Source of the DNA: an uncultured Pseudohongiella sp.
GTDB lineage: Bacteria > Pseudomonadota > Gammaproteobacteria > Pseudomonadales > Pseudohongiellaceae
Reading direction: 5' to 3'
Assembly: GCA_902591495.1 (NCBI GenBank)
Contig: CACJAW010000011.1
Coordinates: 1-54,758 of the forward strand
Length of the DNA: 54,758 nt
Shown here: positions 17,051 through 27,299 of the stretch, in pieces
Layout of the letters: every line of letters starts with the position of its first letter
Numbering within the stretch: the stretch's first letter is position 1
The notes under the pieces: model-generated
Seen by the model: the letters and a program-made list of their open reading frames with translations, nothing else
What the model was told of the DNA's origin: nothing
Database searches by the model: none
Position numbers and translations under genes: made by a program

Positions 17051-18142
17051 ATGTCCAAAACCATTGGTTCCGCCAGTTTTGTAAGCCTAATCAAAAACCA
17101 GGCATCTTTTCTCGACGTCAGAGCACCAATAGAGTTCGAGCAAGGCTCAATCCCTGGATCTGTTAACTTACCTCTCCTCAACGATGGCCAACGAGAAGCT
17201 GTGGGAAAAACTTACCGAAAATACGGCAAAGATGAAGCAATATACCTTGGGCAGAGACTAATTTCAGGCAACACAAAAAAATCCAGACTTTTCGAGTGGG
17301 CAAACTTTTGTGAAAATCATGAAAATCCCACGATTTGCTGTCACAGAGGAGGTCTTCGATCTCAGATAGTCCAGAATTGGCTATATGAAGAAAAAGGTAT
17401 TGAGGTACCGCGAATAAGTGGTGGTTATAAGGCACTTCGTCTTTTCGCTATCGACGCCTTGGAGAAAATACCAGCAACTCCAAATTTACTCATAATAGGA
17501 GGAAAAACAGGCACGGCAAAAACACAGATAATAAATGGTTTACCTCATGCGATCGACTTAGAAGGCCTAGCAAATCATCGAGGATCAGCATTCGGAAACA
17601 GAATAGAGCCGCAGCCTTCTCAGGCCTCATTTGAAAACAAGATAGCTTATCAATATATCTTGAACGGTTTGGCAGAACAGACTAAATTTTTTATGGAGGA
17701 CGAGAGTCGTATGATTGGATCCTTAAATATCCCATTGCCTCTTTATGATTTTATGCGAACTTCTCCGATCGTATTAATAAATTCAAAACTCGAGGAACGA
17801 ATCGAAATTATATTAAACGATTATATTATTTCTAATTATAAGGAATATGCTTCTCGTTCCGAAGAAAACAATGCCAACATTTTTTCACGCTACCTTCTAA
17901 GTAGCTTAGGTAAAATAAGAAAACGATTAGGCGACCAAAATTATGAAGCGATTAAGGCAAAAATGCATCAAGCTTCTAATTATGAAATCAGTGATACCTT
18001 CAAAGAAATACATAGAGAGTGGATCCAAATCCTAATCCAAAAATATTATGATCCGATGTATGAATATCAGCTTAGGAAAAAAGAGGACCGAATTATATTT
18101 GAAGGAACACGCAAAGAATTCTCTGAGTGGATTCAAAAATGA
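17051..18142 (+). CDS. mnmH: tRNA 2-selenouridine (geranyl-2-thiouridine) synthase
   Basis: MnmH (SelU, YbbB) geranylates and then selenates 2-thiouridine at the wobble position of some tRNAs, using selenophosphate when SelD is present. The 363-residue protein has an N-terminal rhodanese domain (about 8-130) with FLDVRAPIEFEQGSIPGS and the active cysteine Cys97 in CCHRGGLRSQ, the same number as in E. coli. A P-loop ATPase-like domain follows, but its Walker A reads GKTGTAKT (151-158), with alanine in place of the usual second glycine. No selD lies in the window. It is the first gene of a plus-strand group with the AddAB-like genes (22-base gap). The Shine-Dalgarno element is weak. Confidence 0.93.
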   Translation: MSKTIGSASFVSLIKNQASFLDVRAPIEFEQGSIPGSVNLPLLNDGQREAVGKTYRKYGKDEAIYLGQRLISGNTKKSRLFEWANFCENHENPTICCHRGGLRSQIVQNWLYEEKGIEVPRISGGYKALRLFAIDALEKIPATPNLLIIGGKTGTAKTQIINGLPHAIDLEGLANHRGSAFGNRIEPQPSQASFENKIAYQYILNGLAEQTKFFMEDESRMIGSLNIPLPLYDFMRTSPIVLINSKLEERIEIILNDYIISNYKEYASRSEENNANIFSRYLLSSLGKIRKRLGDQNYEAIKAKMHQASNYEISDTFKEIHREWIQILIQKYYDPMYEYQLRKKEDRIIFEGTRKEFSEWIQK

Positions 18143-18164
18143 AGCAAGAATACATTAGACCTCA

Positions 18165-20915
18165 ATGATTGTAAGAAGATTAAATATTAATGGGCTAAAA
18201 GGATATCTTGAAGATGGTGATACTATCCTCGTTCCGAACTTACGATCCAGAGACGCCATTCTCTTTCAGTATCTCAACGATAGTGATCAGACCCCAAAAC
18301 CTACTCCCAAAATATTCCCTGTAGACATCTTTATACAGAAACTCTGGGAATTAAATTCTCGAACCGGAACATCTCAATGCAGTCGCTCAAGGATTATATC
18401 TCCAGAAGAGGAATTAATCCTATGGGAAACGATTATCGAAGTATCTTTGGAGTCAATACCTCTCCTGAATAGCAGCGAAACCTCTAAAGCCGTGTCACAT
18501 AGCTACCACTTAGCACAACAATGGATTTTAGATGAATCTGAGCTCGAAAAGTCGGGTTCCAATTTCATGAAAAAGGACACCATAATTTTCTCTAATTGGA
18601 GACAAAAATTTCAAGAACATTGTGACGAGAAAGGAATTATAACTCTCGTTGATGCAACCATATCTCTGATCAAGCTTATTAGCTCAAGAAAAATTAATCA
18701 TCTTCCCGAACGCACAGTCCTAGTAAATTTTCACGAAAGTCCGCCTTTGTATAAAAAATTCTTCGATGTCTTACCTCAAACCGTTGATATATCAACTTTT
18801 GAAGTTATTAATAGCATCGAAGAAGAAAATCAAACTCTAATCGAAACTAAAGATATAAACCAAGAGGTAGTGCTATGCGCCAAATGGGTCAAAGGGATTT
18901 CCCAAAAATTTCCCCATGCACATATCGGCATTCTAGCGCCCGACAAAAATTTATATAAAGAAAAATTTGAAAAAGCGCTTGCGAATGAGATAAGAGCAGA
19001 CAATCTATATGAGGATTTATCGATAAGACCCTTAGTCAACTCAGCAAGTGCTGGGTTGACACTATTTGACTCCGCCTCAATATACGACGCTTTTCTAATA
19101 CTTAAATTATGTAAGGCAGAACATTCCATAAACGACATAGTAAGGCTTCTGCAATCACCCTTTGTTACACTTGAAGAAGACAGAAATGATTCTACCCGAC
19201 AGGAATGCATGGCACTGTGTAGTTCCTTACGAAAACTCCCAATAAGCACTATAAGCGATCGAGAGTTCTTAAATTTTCTAGATAATGAGAAGACCAATTT
19301 TTCGTCTGAAGTTTTCTCACTAAAGCTTATACATTTTCGAACTAGATTAAGAAATATGCGAGAGAAAAATTCCGTTATCATATGGGCTGAACTCTTTGAG
19401 GAATTACTTCAGTATGGTGGCTGGCCAAATAAAAATAGTGGGCAGAAACTGCCGATCCGCACATTAAATCAATGGGACACACTATTACAAAAATTTAGAT
19501 ATTGCTCTGACATTTTACCCAAACTCGATTTTGAATCTGCCTTAAAAATCCTTGAAAAACTAGCAAAGTCAATCCAACAGAAATCAAACTTCAATGGTTT
19601 TCTATCTCTCTCTTTCTTTTCAATTAATGAAGCAGTTAGTTTAGATTATGACTATTCTTGGCTGCTTGGTATGAATGACAGCGACTTTCCGAAACCAGCG
19701 AATCCTTCCCCCTTTATTCAATATTCACTACAAGAAAGTGTAGGTATGCCATTCTCTAACAGTGAAACAGAATTAAGAAACGCGAGAACGCAGCTTAGTA
19801 AAATTATCGGCTCAACTAAAATTGAACTTATTGCAAGCTTTCATAGATCTGATGAAAAACAGCGCTATGAACCGAGCCGTATATTAGAGGAATTCAACTT
19901 TTCTACCTCTGATGATAGCCAATCGATACTAAAAGAAAATCCGAGGCAGCGACCTTCCATTGAATTTGAAACGATATTCAATGAGAGTCTCGCCATAAGC
20001 GAAACAGGAAAAATATCTGGTGGTTCGGAACTGCTAAGTGACCAATCACGATGTCCTTTTAAATCATTTGCAATAAATCGACTAGGAGCTATACCTGACC
20101 CTGCACCAACTATTGGTATAAGTAAAATGACTAAGGGCACTGCCCTTCACATCGCATTAGAATTTTTATTTACTGAAATTCCATCCAAGGAGGTATTGCT
20201 CTCACTCTCTGAGTTAGATTTAGAATCTCTTATTGAAAGCGCCGCGCAGCGATCAATTAACTACCTCTTGTCGAAGCATAAAGATCTCGCAACACCAAAA
20301 ATTCTCAAAATAGAGTTTAAACGAATTACCAAGCTCCTCGAAAATTTTATGAATGAAGAAAAGAATCAGACGCCTTTTGAGATTATTTCTTTAGAAAAAA
20401 AATTATCAGCCACATTTGGTAACGTAACATTCAACATCAGAATAGACCGAATTGACAAAACTCCAAGTAACAACTTAATTCTGATCGATTATAAATCGGG
20501 AAAATATGCGCCCTCTCCCCGTGATTGGATTAAAGAAAGACCTTCAGACATGCAACTACCCCTCTACTATACTATTTATAACAATAACGACGCTAAATCG
20601 ATAAGCGCTGTTTTAATCGCTAGTATTAATAGAGAAACACGATCTACCTATTATGGTGTTAGCTCAGAAGAGTCCATTAAGACTGGAATTAAAGCTGTTA
20701 AGTCTGCAAAGCTTGGGATTGCTTCATGGGACGAACTAACAGAGCAATGGGAAGAAAAAGTGTTCGAGTTATCTACAGACATTAACAACGGCAAGTGTGA
20801 TGTTAACCCGATAAATGAGTCTGAGACCTGCAAGACCTGTGGCTTGCAAGCGCTATGCCGAAAACATGAACTTATGTCACTTTATAAAGATACTTCAACA
20901 AGTAAAGGTTCATGA
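18165..20915 (+). CDS. AddB-like PD-(D/E)XK nuclease family DNA repair protein
   Basis: A 916-residue subunit of a presumed AddAB/RecBCD-like helicase-nuclease for double-strand-break repair. The N-terminal part is a degenerate UvrD-like fold without a clear Walker A. The C-terminal third holds a PD-(D/E)XK nuclease with GTALHIALEF, RIDRIDKT and LIDYKSGKYAP. Four cysteines fit the AddB-type iron-sulfur staple: Cys630 in SRCPFKSF, then Cys889-x2-Cys892-x5-Cys898. The family that I recall is annotated only as a probable DNA repair protein in Beta- and Gammaproteobacteria. It overlaps the helicase gene by four bases (ATGA), so the two subunits are made together. Confidence 0.88.
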   Translation: MIVRRLNINGLKGYLEDGDTILVPNLRSRDAILFQYLNDSDQTPKPTPKIFPVDIFIQKLWELNSRTGTSQCSRSRIISPEEELILWETIIEVSLESIPLLNSSETSKAVSHSYHLAQQWILDESELEKSGSNFMKKDTIIFSNWRQKFQEHCDEKGIITLVDATISLIKLISSRKINHLPERTVLVNFHESPPLYKKFFDVLPQTVDISTFEVINSIEEENQTLIETKDINQEVVLCAKWVKGISQKFPHAHIGILAPDKNLYKEKFEKALANEIRADNLYEDLSIRPLVNSASAGLTLFDSASIYDAFLILKLCKAEHSINDIVRLLQSPFVTLEEDRNDSTRQECMALCSSLRKLPISTISDREFLNFLDNEKTNFSSEVFSLKLIHFRTRLRNMREKNSVIIWAELFEELLQYGGWPNKNSGQKLPIRTLNQWDTLLQKFRYCSDILPKLDFESALKILEKLAKSIQQKSNFNGFLSLSFFSINEAVSLDYDYSWLLGMNDSDFPKPANPSPFIQYSLQESVGMPFSNSETELRNARTQLSKIIGSTKIELIASFHRSDEKQRYEPSRILEEFNFSTSDDSQSILKENPRQRPSIEFETIFNESLAISETGKISGGSELLSDQSRCPFKSFAINRLGAIPDPAPTIGISKMTKGTALHIALEFLFTEIPSKEVLLSLSELDLESLIESAAQRSINYLLSKHKDLATPKILKIEFKRITKLLENFMNEEKNQTPFEIISLEKKLSATFGNVTFNIRIDRIDKTPSNNLILIDYKSGKYAPSPRDWIKERPSDMQLPLYYTIYNNNDAKSISAVLIASINRETRSTYYGVSSEESIKTGIKAVKSAKLGIASWDELTEQWEEKVFELSTDINNGKCDVNPINESETCKTCGLQALCRKHELMSLYKDTSTSKGS

Positions 20916-23900
20916 ATATTCCATTAAAAGACCAAAAAGCTCGACAAGAAGCATTAGACATTAATCGCTCGTTTATCGTTCAGGCACCAGCCGGTTCCGG
21001 AAAAACTGAATTACTTATACTCAGGTTCCTAAAACTATTGCTATTTGTGAATAAACCAGAGCAAGTTCTGTCTATCACTTTTACACGCAAGGCCGCAAGC
21101 GAGATGCGTGGGCGAATCATAGATGCACTTATATCCGCGGACAAAAATGAATTACCCAACGACAGTGGAGAAATAACACCAGAAAGACATCGATTAATTT
21201 ATGCAAAAAAAGTGCTCGAAAGAGACACTGAGATGGGCTGGGAGATAATCAAAAACCCAACTCGCCTTCGAATTCAGACGATTGATAGTTTTTGTCTTTA
21301 TCTCTCCAACCAGCTACCTATTTTAAGTAGATCAGGGAGTAGTCCACAAATCGTACAGGATCCGGAGTTAGTCTTTAAAGAGGCCGTGTTTAATACATTA
21401 TCTAGTCTAGAGAATGAGGAACCAGTTAGCACTGATATAGAAAATATACTCCTGCATCTTGACAATGATACAACAAAGCTCCAAAAACTATTGATCGGCT
21501 TATTATATAAACGAGAGCAATGGCTGCCGTATATTTTTGAAATTAACTCTAACCACACCACTAGGCAATATCTGGACAATTGCATTATAGAATTAGTTCA
21601 TGAATCGCTTACAAAACTTAAAAATGGACTCTTGCCTTTTTACCAAGAATTAGAGCCGCTCGTAAAGCATTCAACCACAGCAAGAGAAGGGTTTAATCCT
21701 AGCATTAAAGAGATACATCAACTCCCTGAGACATCAATCGATAATATCCCCTACTGGCAATGGATTATTAGTTTATTACTCACAAAAACAGGTGCTTGGC
21801 GCAAAACTATCGGAAAAGATAAAGGCTTTCTAAGTGGAGACAAGCAAAAGAAAGATCTAAAAATTCTAATAGAGCGAATGAGCTGCAAACAAGAAATTAA
21901 TCACCTTTTGAATAGTGTAAAAACCCTGCCAACCTCGTTGCCTGATTCGCAACAATGGAAAGTTTTGAATTCATTGACTAACTTACTCCTCAGGCTAAGC
22001 TCCGAGCTAATAGTTTCTTTTCGTAATAATGGGGTCGTAGACTATACAGAAGTCAGTTTGGCTGCGAGACAAGCGATCGGTAGTGAGGACGCTCCAACAG
22101 ATCTCACATTGGCATTAGATCATAAAATTAAACACATCCTCGTTGATGAGTTTCAAGACACATCTCGACTACAACTTGAAATCTTAAAGACACTAATAGC
22201 AGGTTGGACGTCAGAAGATCAACGGTCTCTGTTTTTAGTGGGAGACCCCATGCAGTCTTGCTACAGTTTTCGCAACGCCGATGTTGGTATTTTCCTCGAT
22301 ATCGCGCAAAGAGGGCTTCCTAACTTAAACTTAGAGCCTTTGCAGTTGAAGGTAAACTTTCGCTCAAGCTCGGATTTGATAGACTGGGTAAATAAACACT
22401 TTATTTCTGCATTTCCTTCTGCACCCAATCTGTCTATCGGTGCAGTACCCTTTTCTCCCGCCATTCCGATTAAGCCTTCAATTTCACAGGAAACAATAAC
22501 CACTCAGATTATTACCTATGACAAAAATAACAGATCGGACGCGAAAAATGCTGAAGCTTTAATGGTCATCAAGAGTATTAAAAATCTTAGAAAAAGATCA
22601 CCGACTGAAAGCATAGCCATACTCGTTCGGAACCGAAGACACTTGAATTCCATTATTCCAGAGCTGGATAAGAATGAAATAAGTTGGGAATCGAATGAAA
22701 TTGACAATATGGGAGAAATACAGATTGTTGAGGATTTGATAAACCTCACAAGAGCATTACTAAATCCCCATGATAGATTTTCTTGGCTTACTCTGCTGCG
22801 AGCACCCTGGGTAGGACTCACGATTGCGGATTTGCACACTATAGCGCAAGCATCGAAAGAGCAATCGATATGGGAAAGCTTAAACAAACTAGAATCCATA
22901 GAAGGCTTGACCAAAGACGGACGAATACGCCTAGAAATGTTTGTACCGAGTGCTCTTAAAGCCATGAGTTATCGATATCAAATTCCATTAACAGATTTAA
23001 TTCAAAGCACATGGAAGTTGTTTAATGGAGATTCCATTATTCAAAACAATAAAGAACGAGTAAGTGTCACTCAATATTTTGAAATTTTAGGAAAATATAG
23101 CTCATCTGGAGGCATCGACGACTTTAACTTTTTTCAAGAAAAAGTTCGAAATTCTCTGATCACTTTTACAGCATCACAACAAAGCAATAACAATCAGTTA
23201 CCAATACAAGTACTAACAATTCATAAAGCAAAAGGACTTGAATTTGATCATATAATAATCCCTGGACTAGCGGATGCGTTAAAAAGTGAAGATAAGTCCA
23301 TTCTTCTTTGGCATGAACGATTAAACGAAGCAGGTCGACCGAAATTATTGATCTCGCCAATTAATTCAGATGATAGTGAAGAGCATGATGTTTATAAATT
23401 AATCAAGCATGAAAAAAAGCTTAAAGTTCTACTCGAGGATACGCGACTCCTGTACATTGCGATAACACGGGCAAAATCAACAGTAAAACTGCTGGCAACA
23501 GCGGCGCTAACGACCGATGAGGAGTTAAGTATTCCTGCAAATAGCCTTCTTGCGCGAGTCTGGAGTGAAATTCAACGCGAGTCTAAAATACTCCAAATTT
23601 TACCAATCGAAGAATTACGTGCTAACGGCAATCTAACAGAGACATGGGACTCTAATGATTTTCCAGTTCCTACGCCACTCCGTCGTTTCAAAGATTTATC
23701 CTATTTGAATGAAGATGAAAACGGGTATTTAATAAGCAAGTCTCAAGTCGAAGATAATACTCTTAAATTACCGGAAACTAAGACATATTCCTCTGAGACT
23801 ATATTCGATGCAAAAATTGGAGAGCTAATTCATGAAGTACTTGAAGACTATGCGATCGAGAAAGATAAAGCTGAATTTTTGAACAGCCTCTCTCATAGGA

Positions 23901-24319
23901 AAATTTTCTGGAAAAATCGAATCAAGCATCTCTCTACCAATAAAAACCTCTTAGATCAATCGGTTCAATTTATATACGAGACGATAGAAAAGTGTATAAC
24001 TAAAAACGAACTAGATTGGATTTTTGATGAATCGAATAGCTCTAGTCAAAGTGAATTTCAAATTTCATGGTCTAAGAATGGTAGAATAAATTCATACATA
24101 ATTGATAGAACCCTTGTTGATAAAAATGATGTCCGCTGGATAATTGATTATAAGACCGGCACGCCCAGAAACGAGTCGATGGAAGCGTTCATAGAATTTC
24201 AAAAATTAACTCATACACCTCAGTTGGAAAAATACTGCGAAGCATTTAAAAAATTAGAAAACAGGAAAACGAAGGCAGCCCTTCTTTTAACTTCAATCAC
24301 TAGATTGATTACAATATAA
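20912..24319 (+). CDS. AddA-like UvrD-family helicase with C-terminal nuclease domain
   Basis: A 1135-residue superfamily 1A helicase. Motif I is QAPAGSGKTE (Walker A, residues 25-32), then Ia TFTRKAASEMRGRI, Ib QTIDSFC, II HILVDEFQDTS, III VGDPMQSCYSFRNAD, IV VNFRSS, V VLTIHKAKGLEFDHI and VI LLYIAITRAKS. The C-terminal 170 residues resemble the RecB/AddA nuclease: KIGELIHEVLEDYA, then IDRTLVDKND and WIIDYKTG, then QLEKYCEAF. With the preceding gene it should form a two-nuclease AddAB-type enzyme that resects DNA ends and loads RecA. No Chi-like site can be deduced. The 3' end converges with mscS; no terminator is evident in the 59 bases between. Confidence 0.92.
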   Translation: MNIPLKDQKARQEALDINRSFIVQAPAGSGKTELLILRFLKLLLFVNKPEQVLSITFTRKAASEMRGRIIDALISADKNELPNDSGEITPERHRLIYAKKVLERDTEMGWEIIKNPTRLRIQTIDSFCLYLSNQLPILSRSGSSPQIVQDPELVFKEAVFNTLSSLENEEPVSTDIENILLHLDNDTTKLQKLLIGLLYKREQWLPYIFEINSNHTTRQYLDNCIIELVHESLTKLKNGLLPFYQELEPLVKHSTTAREGFNPSIKEIHQLPETSIDNIPYWQWIISLLLTKTGAWRKTIGKDKGFLSGDKQKKDLKILIERMSCKQEINHLLNSVKTLPTSLPDSQQWKVLNSLTNLLLRLSSELIVSFRNNGVVDYTEVSLAARQAIGSEDAPTDLTLALDHKIKHILVDEFQDTSRLQLEILKTLIAGWTSEDQRSLFLVGDPMQSCYSFRNADVGIFLDIAQRGLPNLNLEPLQLKVNFRSSSDLIDWVNKHFISAFPSAPNLSIGAVPFSPAIPIKPSISQETITTQIITYDKNNRSDAKNAEALMVIKSIKNLRKRSPTESIAILVRNRRHLNSIIPELDKNEISWESNEIDNMGEIQIVEDLINLTRALLNPHDRFSWLTLLRAPWVGLTIADLHTIAQASKEQSIWESLNKLESIEGLTKDGRIRLEMFVPSALKAMSYRYQIPLTDLIQSTWKLFNGDSIIQNNKERVSVTQYFEILGKYSSSGGIDDFNFFQEKVRNSLITFTASQQSNNNQLPIQVLTIHKAKGLEFDHIIIPGLADALKSEDKSILLWHERLNEAGRPKLLISPINSDDSEEHDVYKLIKHEKKLKVLLEDTRLLYIAITRAKSTVKLLATAALTTDEELSIPANSLLARVWSEIQRESKILQILPIEELRANGNLTETWDSNDFPVPTPLRRFKDLSYLNEDENGYLISKSQVEDNTLKLPETKTYSSETIFDAKIGELIHEVLEDYAIEKDKAEFLNSLSHRKIFWKNRIKHLSTNKNLLDQSVQFIYETIEKCITKNELDWIFDESNSSSQSEFQISWSKNGRINSYIIDRTLVDKNDVRWIIDYKTGTPRNESMEAFIEFQKLTHTPQLEKYCEAFKKLENRKTKAALLLTSITRLITI

Positions 24320-24378
24320 ACTCTCTCAGGCATTTAACTAACAAATTTAACACCAACATCATTAACTAAAACTCAAGA

Positions 24379-25482
24379 TCAATTGCCAGCTCGACTAATC
24401 AAATTTTCGATACCATCAACTGTTGTAGTAGGAAATGCGAAGTCAGCCTCATGAGAATGAACAATCTGGATAATTCTAAGCATTACATCTTGTTTTATTT
24501 CATGATAGCGAATCCAGTTAGTAGTTTTAGTAAAGGTGTATATAAAAAAGTCTAGCGAAGATGACGAGTAAGCATTAAAATTTACCATTAGTGTTTGACT
24601 AGTATCTATCTCATCATGCTGTTCTAACATTGATTTCACTTCGGCAACGATATCACCCATCTTGTTAGCATCCTGATACCGAATACCTATTGTTTCCTTG
24701 ATTCTCCGATTACTCATTCGAGAGGGGTTCTCAACCGTTAATGTTGTGAAAACAGAATTGGGTATGTAAAGTGGTCGCTTGTCAAAAGTCCTGACAACAG
24801 TCAATCTCCAGCCAATACTTTCCACGGTTCCTTCGATTTCTCTGTCTGGTGATCGAATCCAATCTCCTATGGTAAATGGCCTATCGAGATAAATCATAAG
24901 CCCACCGAAGAAATTTGATAAGAGATCTTGTGCCGCAAAACCAACTGCCAGACCACCTACACCACCGAAGGCGAGAAGCGCGGTAATCTCAATACCGACA
25001 GTGGGGAGTGCAACAAGTACTGCAGAGATTACAATCGAAAGTCTAAGTAGTTTTGCAAGCGCAAGGAGTGTCGTTGGGTCAAGACTCGTTTGTTCAGAAG
25101 ACTTATCATTTTTTATTTTTATGAGTACTCGGGCTTCAGCTAATGAGATGAACCTAATCAGAAAGACCGCTATTAAGGTTATAAAAGCGAGCTGTCGAGC
25201 CAAATCCAAATTTTCAGGAGAAAAGAGCTCAGTTTGAAAATAGCCATCACTGATTTCGATAATCCAGGCAACACCAAAGATGAGTATGAAGTAACTTAAC
25301 GGTCTACGGGCGGCCTCAAGAAGCGCGTCATCCCATACGTTTTGAGTTTTTTGAAGATGCCGGCTGAGCACTTTCAGTAAACGCATCGCCAAGTACCTAA
25401 CGATAAGCGTCGCGGTTACGACAACGAAAACCTCAAGACCCCAGCTAAGCTCGGCCAACCGGCCTAATGATAACCAGCTCAC
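24379..25482 (-). CDS. MscS-family mechanosensitive ion channel
   Basis: A 367-residue inner-membrane channel. Four or so hydrophobic helices precede the pore helix region, which carries LLAFGGVGGLAVGFAAQDLL (about 165-184), followed by FGGLMIYLDRPFTIGDWI, the conserved start of the beta domain. A soluble C-terminal domain completes it. Such channels open under membrane tension and release solutes after osmotic downshock. The start is GTG (25482-25480), supported by a strong AAGGGGG element just upstream. It follows nagZ by 15 bases on the same strand and may be cotranscribed with it. Confidence 0.92.
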   Translation of the reverse strand: MSWLSLGRLAELSWGLEVFVVVTATLIVRYLAMRLLKVLSRHLQKTQNVWDDALLEAARRPLSYFILIFGVAWIIEISDGYFQTELFSPENLDLARQLAFITLIAVFLIRFISLAEARVLIKIKNDKSSEQTSLDPTTLLALAKLLRLSIVISAVLVALPTVGIEITALLAFGGVGGLAVGFAAQDLLSNFFGGLMIYLDRPFTIGDWIRSPDREIEGTVESIGWRLTVVRTFDKRPLYIPNSVFTTLTVENPSRMSNRRIKETIGIRYQDANKMGDIVAEVKSMLEQHDEIDTSQTLMVNFNAYSSSSLDFFIYTFTKTTNWIRYHEIKQDVMLRIIQIVHSHEADFAFPTTTVDGIENLISRAGN

Positions 25483-25497
25483 AAAATCCCCCTTAAC

Positions 25498-26529
25498 TTA
25501 TTCCTTAAAATACGAACGGATTGTTTGAACACGGCTTTTCCATAAATCTTGCTCAAATATATTATGAATCTTATGCGAAGGATTTGCTCGCATGTTGTGA
25601 ATGATAGCACTTTTTGGTATTGATTCTGCTTCAAGCCAATTTGAAACCTCTATTGCAGCTTGTTGGTCGTTACATACAAGAATCATATCGCATCCAGCCG
25701 CTAAGGCGCATTTTGCCCTCTCTATCGGAGTTGGAATAGCTCGCGCAGCCGTCATCGATAAGTCATCAGAGAATACTATTCCTTTAAAGTTTAATTCGCC
25801 CCGTAATTTATCTTTAATCCAGACCTTAGAAAAACCAGCAGAAGAGTCATCTACCGCGGTATAAAGGACATGGGCAGGCATTATCCCACCTAAAAATTTT
25901 GTGAGTTGAGCAAATATATTATAGTCATTAGCCTTTATTTCTTCCCACGGTCTGTCATCAACTGGAAGCTCGATGTGAGAATCTGCTCTTACAGTCCCAT
26001 GGCCAGGGTAATGTTTACCACAAGCGCTCATGCCAGCCTCTGATAGTCCAGAAATATACGATTTAGCCAAGGTGATAACTGTATCAGGGTCTGAAGAGAA
26101 AGAGCGATCACCAATCACTTCACTTCTCATGTTTTGAAGATCTAATACTGGGGCAAAGCTCAGATCTACGTCATACGAAATAAGTTCCGTAGCCATTACC
26201 CAGGCGCATGTTTTTGCCAGAGATTCACCCAGTTCTGGCTCTTTTTTATAGATTTTTCCGATATCACCTAAGCTAGGAAGACTTACAAAATCCTTGTCAA
26301 AGCGCTGGACTCGCCCTCCTTCTTGGTCGACCGCTATCAAGATATCACGATTTATAGCCCTAATTGATGCCACTAAATCTTTAAGTTGCGCCGGACTTTC
26401 ATAGTTGCGGGCAAATAGGATTAGTCCGCCAACCGAGTCTCTCTGAATTAAATCCTCTTCCAATTTTGTGAGCGATTTCCCCTCAATATCCAACATCAAG
26501 ACCCCATACGAGGGTTTTAGCCGGCTCAT
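25498..26529 (-). CDS. nagZ: Beta-N-acetylhexosaminidase (glycoside hydrolase family 3)
   Basis: NagZ is a cytoplasmic glucosaminidase that removes GlcNAc from GlcNAc-anhydroMurNAc muropeptides during peptidoglycan recycling. The 343-residue length fits the single-domain bacterial enzyme. Motifs are VDQEGGRVQRF (about 68-78), DLSFAPVLDL (122-131), KHYPGHG (172-178) with RADSH (the catalytic His loop) and FSDDLSM (253-259) with the nucleophile aspartate. It is divergent from lexA. A TATAAT-like -10 can be seen on the minus strand at 26584-26579, but without a good -35 element. Confidence 0.96.
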   Translation of the reverse strand: MSRLKPSYGVLMLDIEGKSLTKLEEDLIQRDSVGGLILFARNYESPAQLKDLVASIRAINRDILIAVDQEGGRVQRFDKDFVSLPSLGDIGKIYKKEPELGESLAKTCAWVMATELISYDVDLSFAPVLDLQNMRSEVIGDRSFSSDPDTVITLAKSYISGLSEAGMSACGKHYPGHGTVRADSHIELPVDDRPWEEIKANDYNIFAQLTKFLGGIMPAHVLYTAVDDSSAGFSKVWIKDKLRGELNFKGIVFSDDLSMTAARAIPTPIERAKCALAAGCDMILVCNDQQAAIEVSNWLEAESIPKSAIIHNMRANPSHKIHNIFEQDLWKSRVQTIRSYFKE

Positions 26530-26631
26530 AATCGATACCTATTTGAGATCTGATTTGTCTTCATATTTAGATATTAGCATTATAATTTTATGAAAGGTCT
26601 CAATAGCTTATCAAGTAACCCTAAAGTTGCC

Positions 26632-26664
26632 TTGCTATTGGCAGATAACTGTATATAATTACAG
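26632..26664 (+). promoter_or_regulatory. lexA promoter with overlapping LexA (SOS) box
   Basis: TTGCTA (26632-26637) and TATAAT (26654-26659) with a 16-base spacer form a strong sigma70 promoter. A LexA box CTGT-N8-ACAG (26649-26664) covers the -10 element, so bound LexA would block RNA polymerase. The box matches the classical gammaproteobacterial consensus exactly at its eight conserved bases. The predicted start is about 20 bases upstream of the lexA ATG. Confidence 0.9.
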
Positions 26665-26687
26665 TAATCGGAATCTTGGATGAGATT

Positions 26688-27299
26688 ATGAAAAATTTAA
26701 CGGTGAAACAGCAGCAGATTCTTGAGTACATTAAAGACCACTTGAATTTAACTGGGTTTCCCCCAACAAGGTCAGACATTGCTAATGAGATGGGATATAA
26801 ATCGCCCAATGCAGCAGAAGATCATTTGAGAGCTTTGGCCCGCAAAGGAGCAATAGAGATTATACCGGGTACATCTAGAGGTATACGTCTCCCTATCAAT
26901 GAACAACTAGGCTTACCAATCATAGGGCAGGTTGCCGCTGGATTCCCTATTCTAGCGGAAGAATCGATCGCGGGTTACTCAGAAGTCCCACCAAGTTTCT
27001 TTACTCCTTCTGCTGACTACCTATTAACTGTTAAAGGCAGCAGTATGATAGATATTGGTATATTTGAGGATGACTTGTTAGCTGTTCATAAAACTGACCA
27101 AGCTGCCAACGGCGATATTGTAGTTGCGCGTATCGACAACGAGGTCACCGTAAAGCGCTTTGAGTATCAAAAAGGGAGCGCTAGAATAAAACTCATAGCT
27201 GAAAACCCTGACTTCGCGCCCATTAATGTTAATTTGGAAGAAGATGATTTTTCTATTGAGGGAATATCCGTAGGTGTCATCCGCCGTTCCATGTCATGA
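26688..27299 (+). CDS. lexA: LexA repressor (SOS regulator)
   Basis: LexA represses SOS genes and cleaves itself when RecA forms a filament on damaged DNA. The 203-residue protein starts [15 protein letters not shown], like the E. coli protein; a TTG four codons upstream is less likely. The winged helix (1-68) includes the recognition segment [16 protein letters not shown]. The cleavage site is Ala84-Gly85 in QVAAGFP, and the catalytic dyad is Ser119 and Lys156, all with the same numbers as E. coli. A LexA box lies over its own promoter. No sulA or other SOS gene follows; the next gene, topA, converges after 13 bases. Confidence 0.97.
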   Translation: MKNLTVKQQQILEYIKDHLNLTGFPPTRSDIANEMGYKSPNAAEDHLRALARKGAIEIIPGTSRGIRLPINEQLGLPIIGQVAAGFPILAEESIAGYSEVPPSFFTPSADYLLTVKGSSMIDIGIFEDDLLAVHKTDQAANGDIVVARIDNEVTVKRFEYQKGSARIKLIAENPDFAPINVNLEEDDFSIEGISVGVIRRSMS

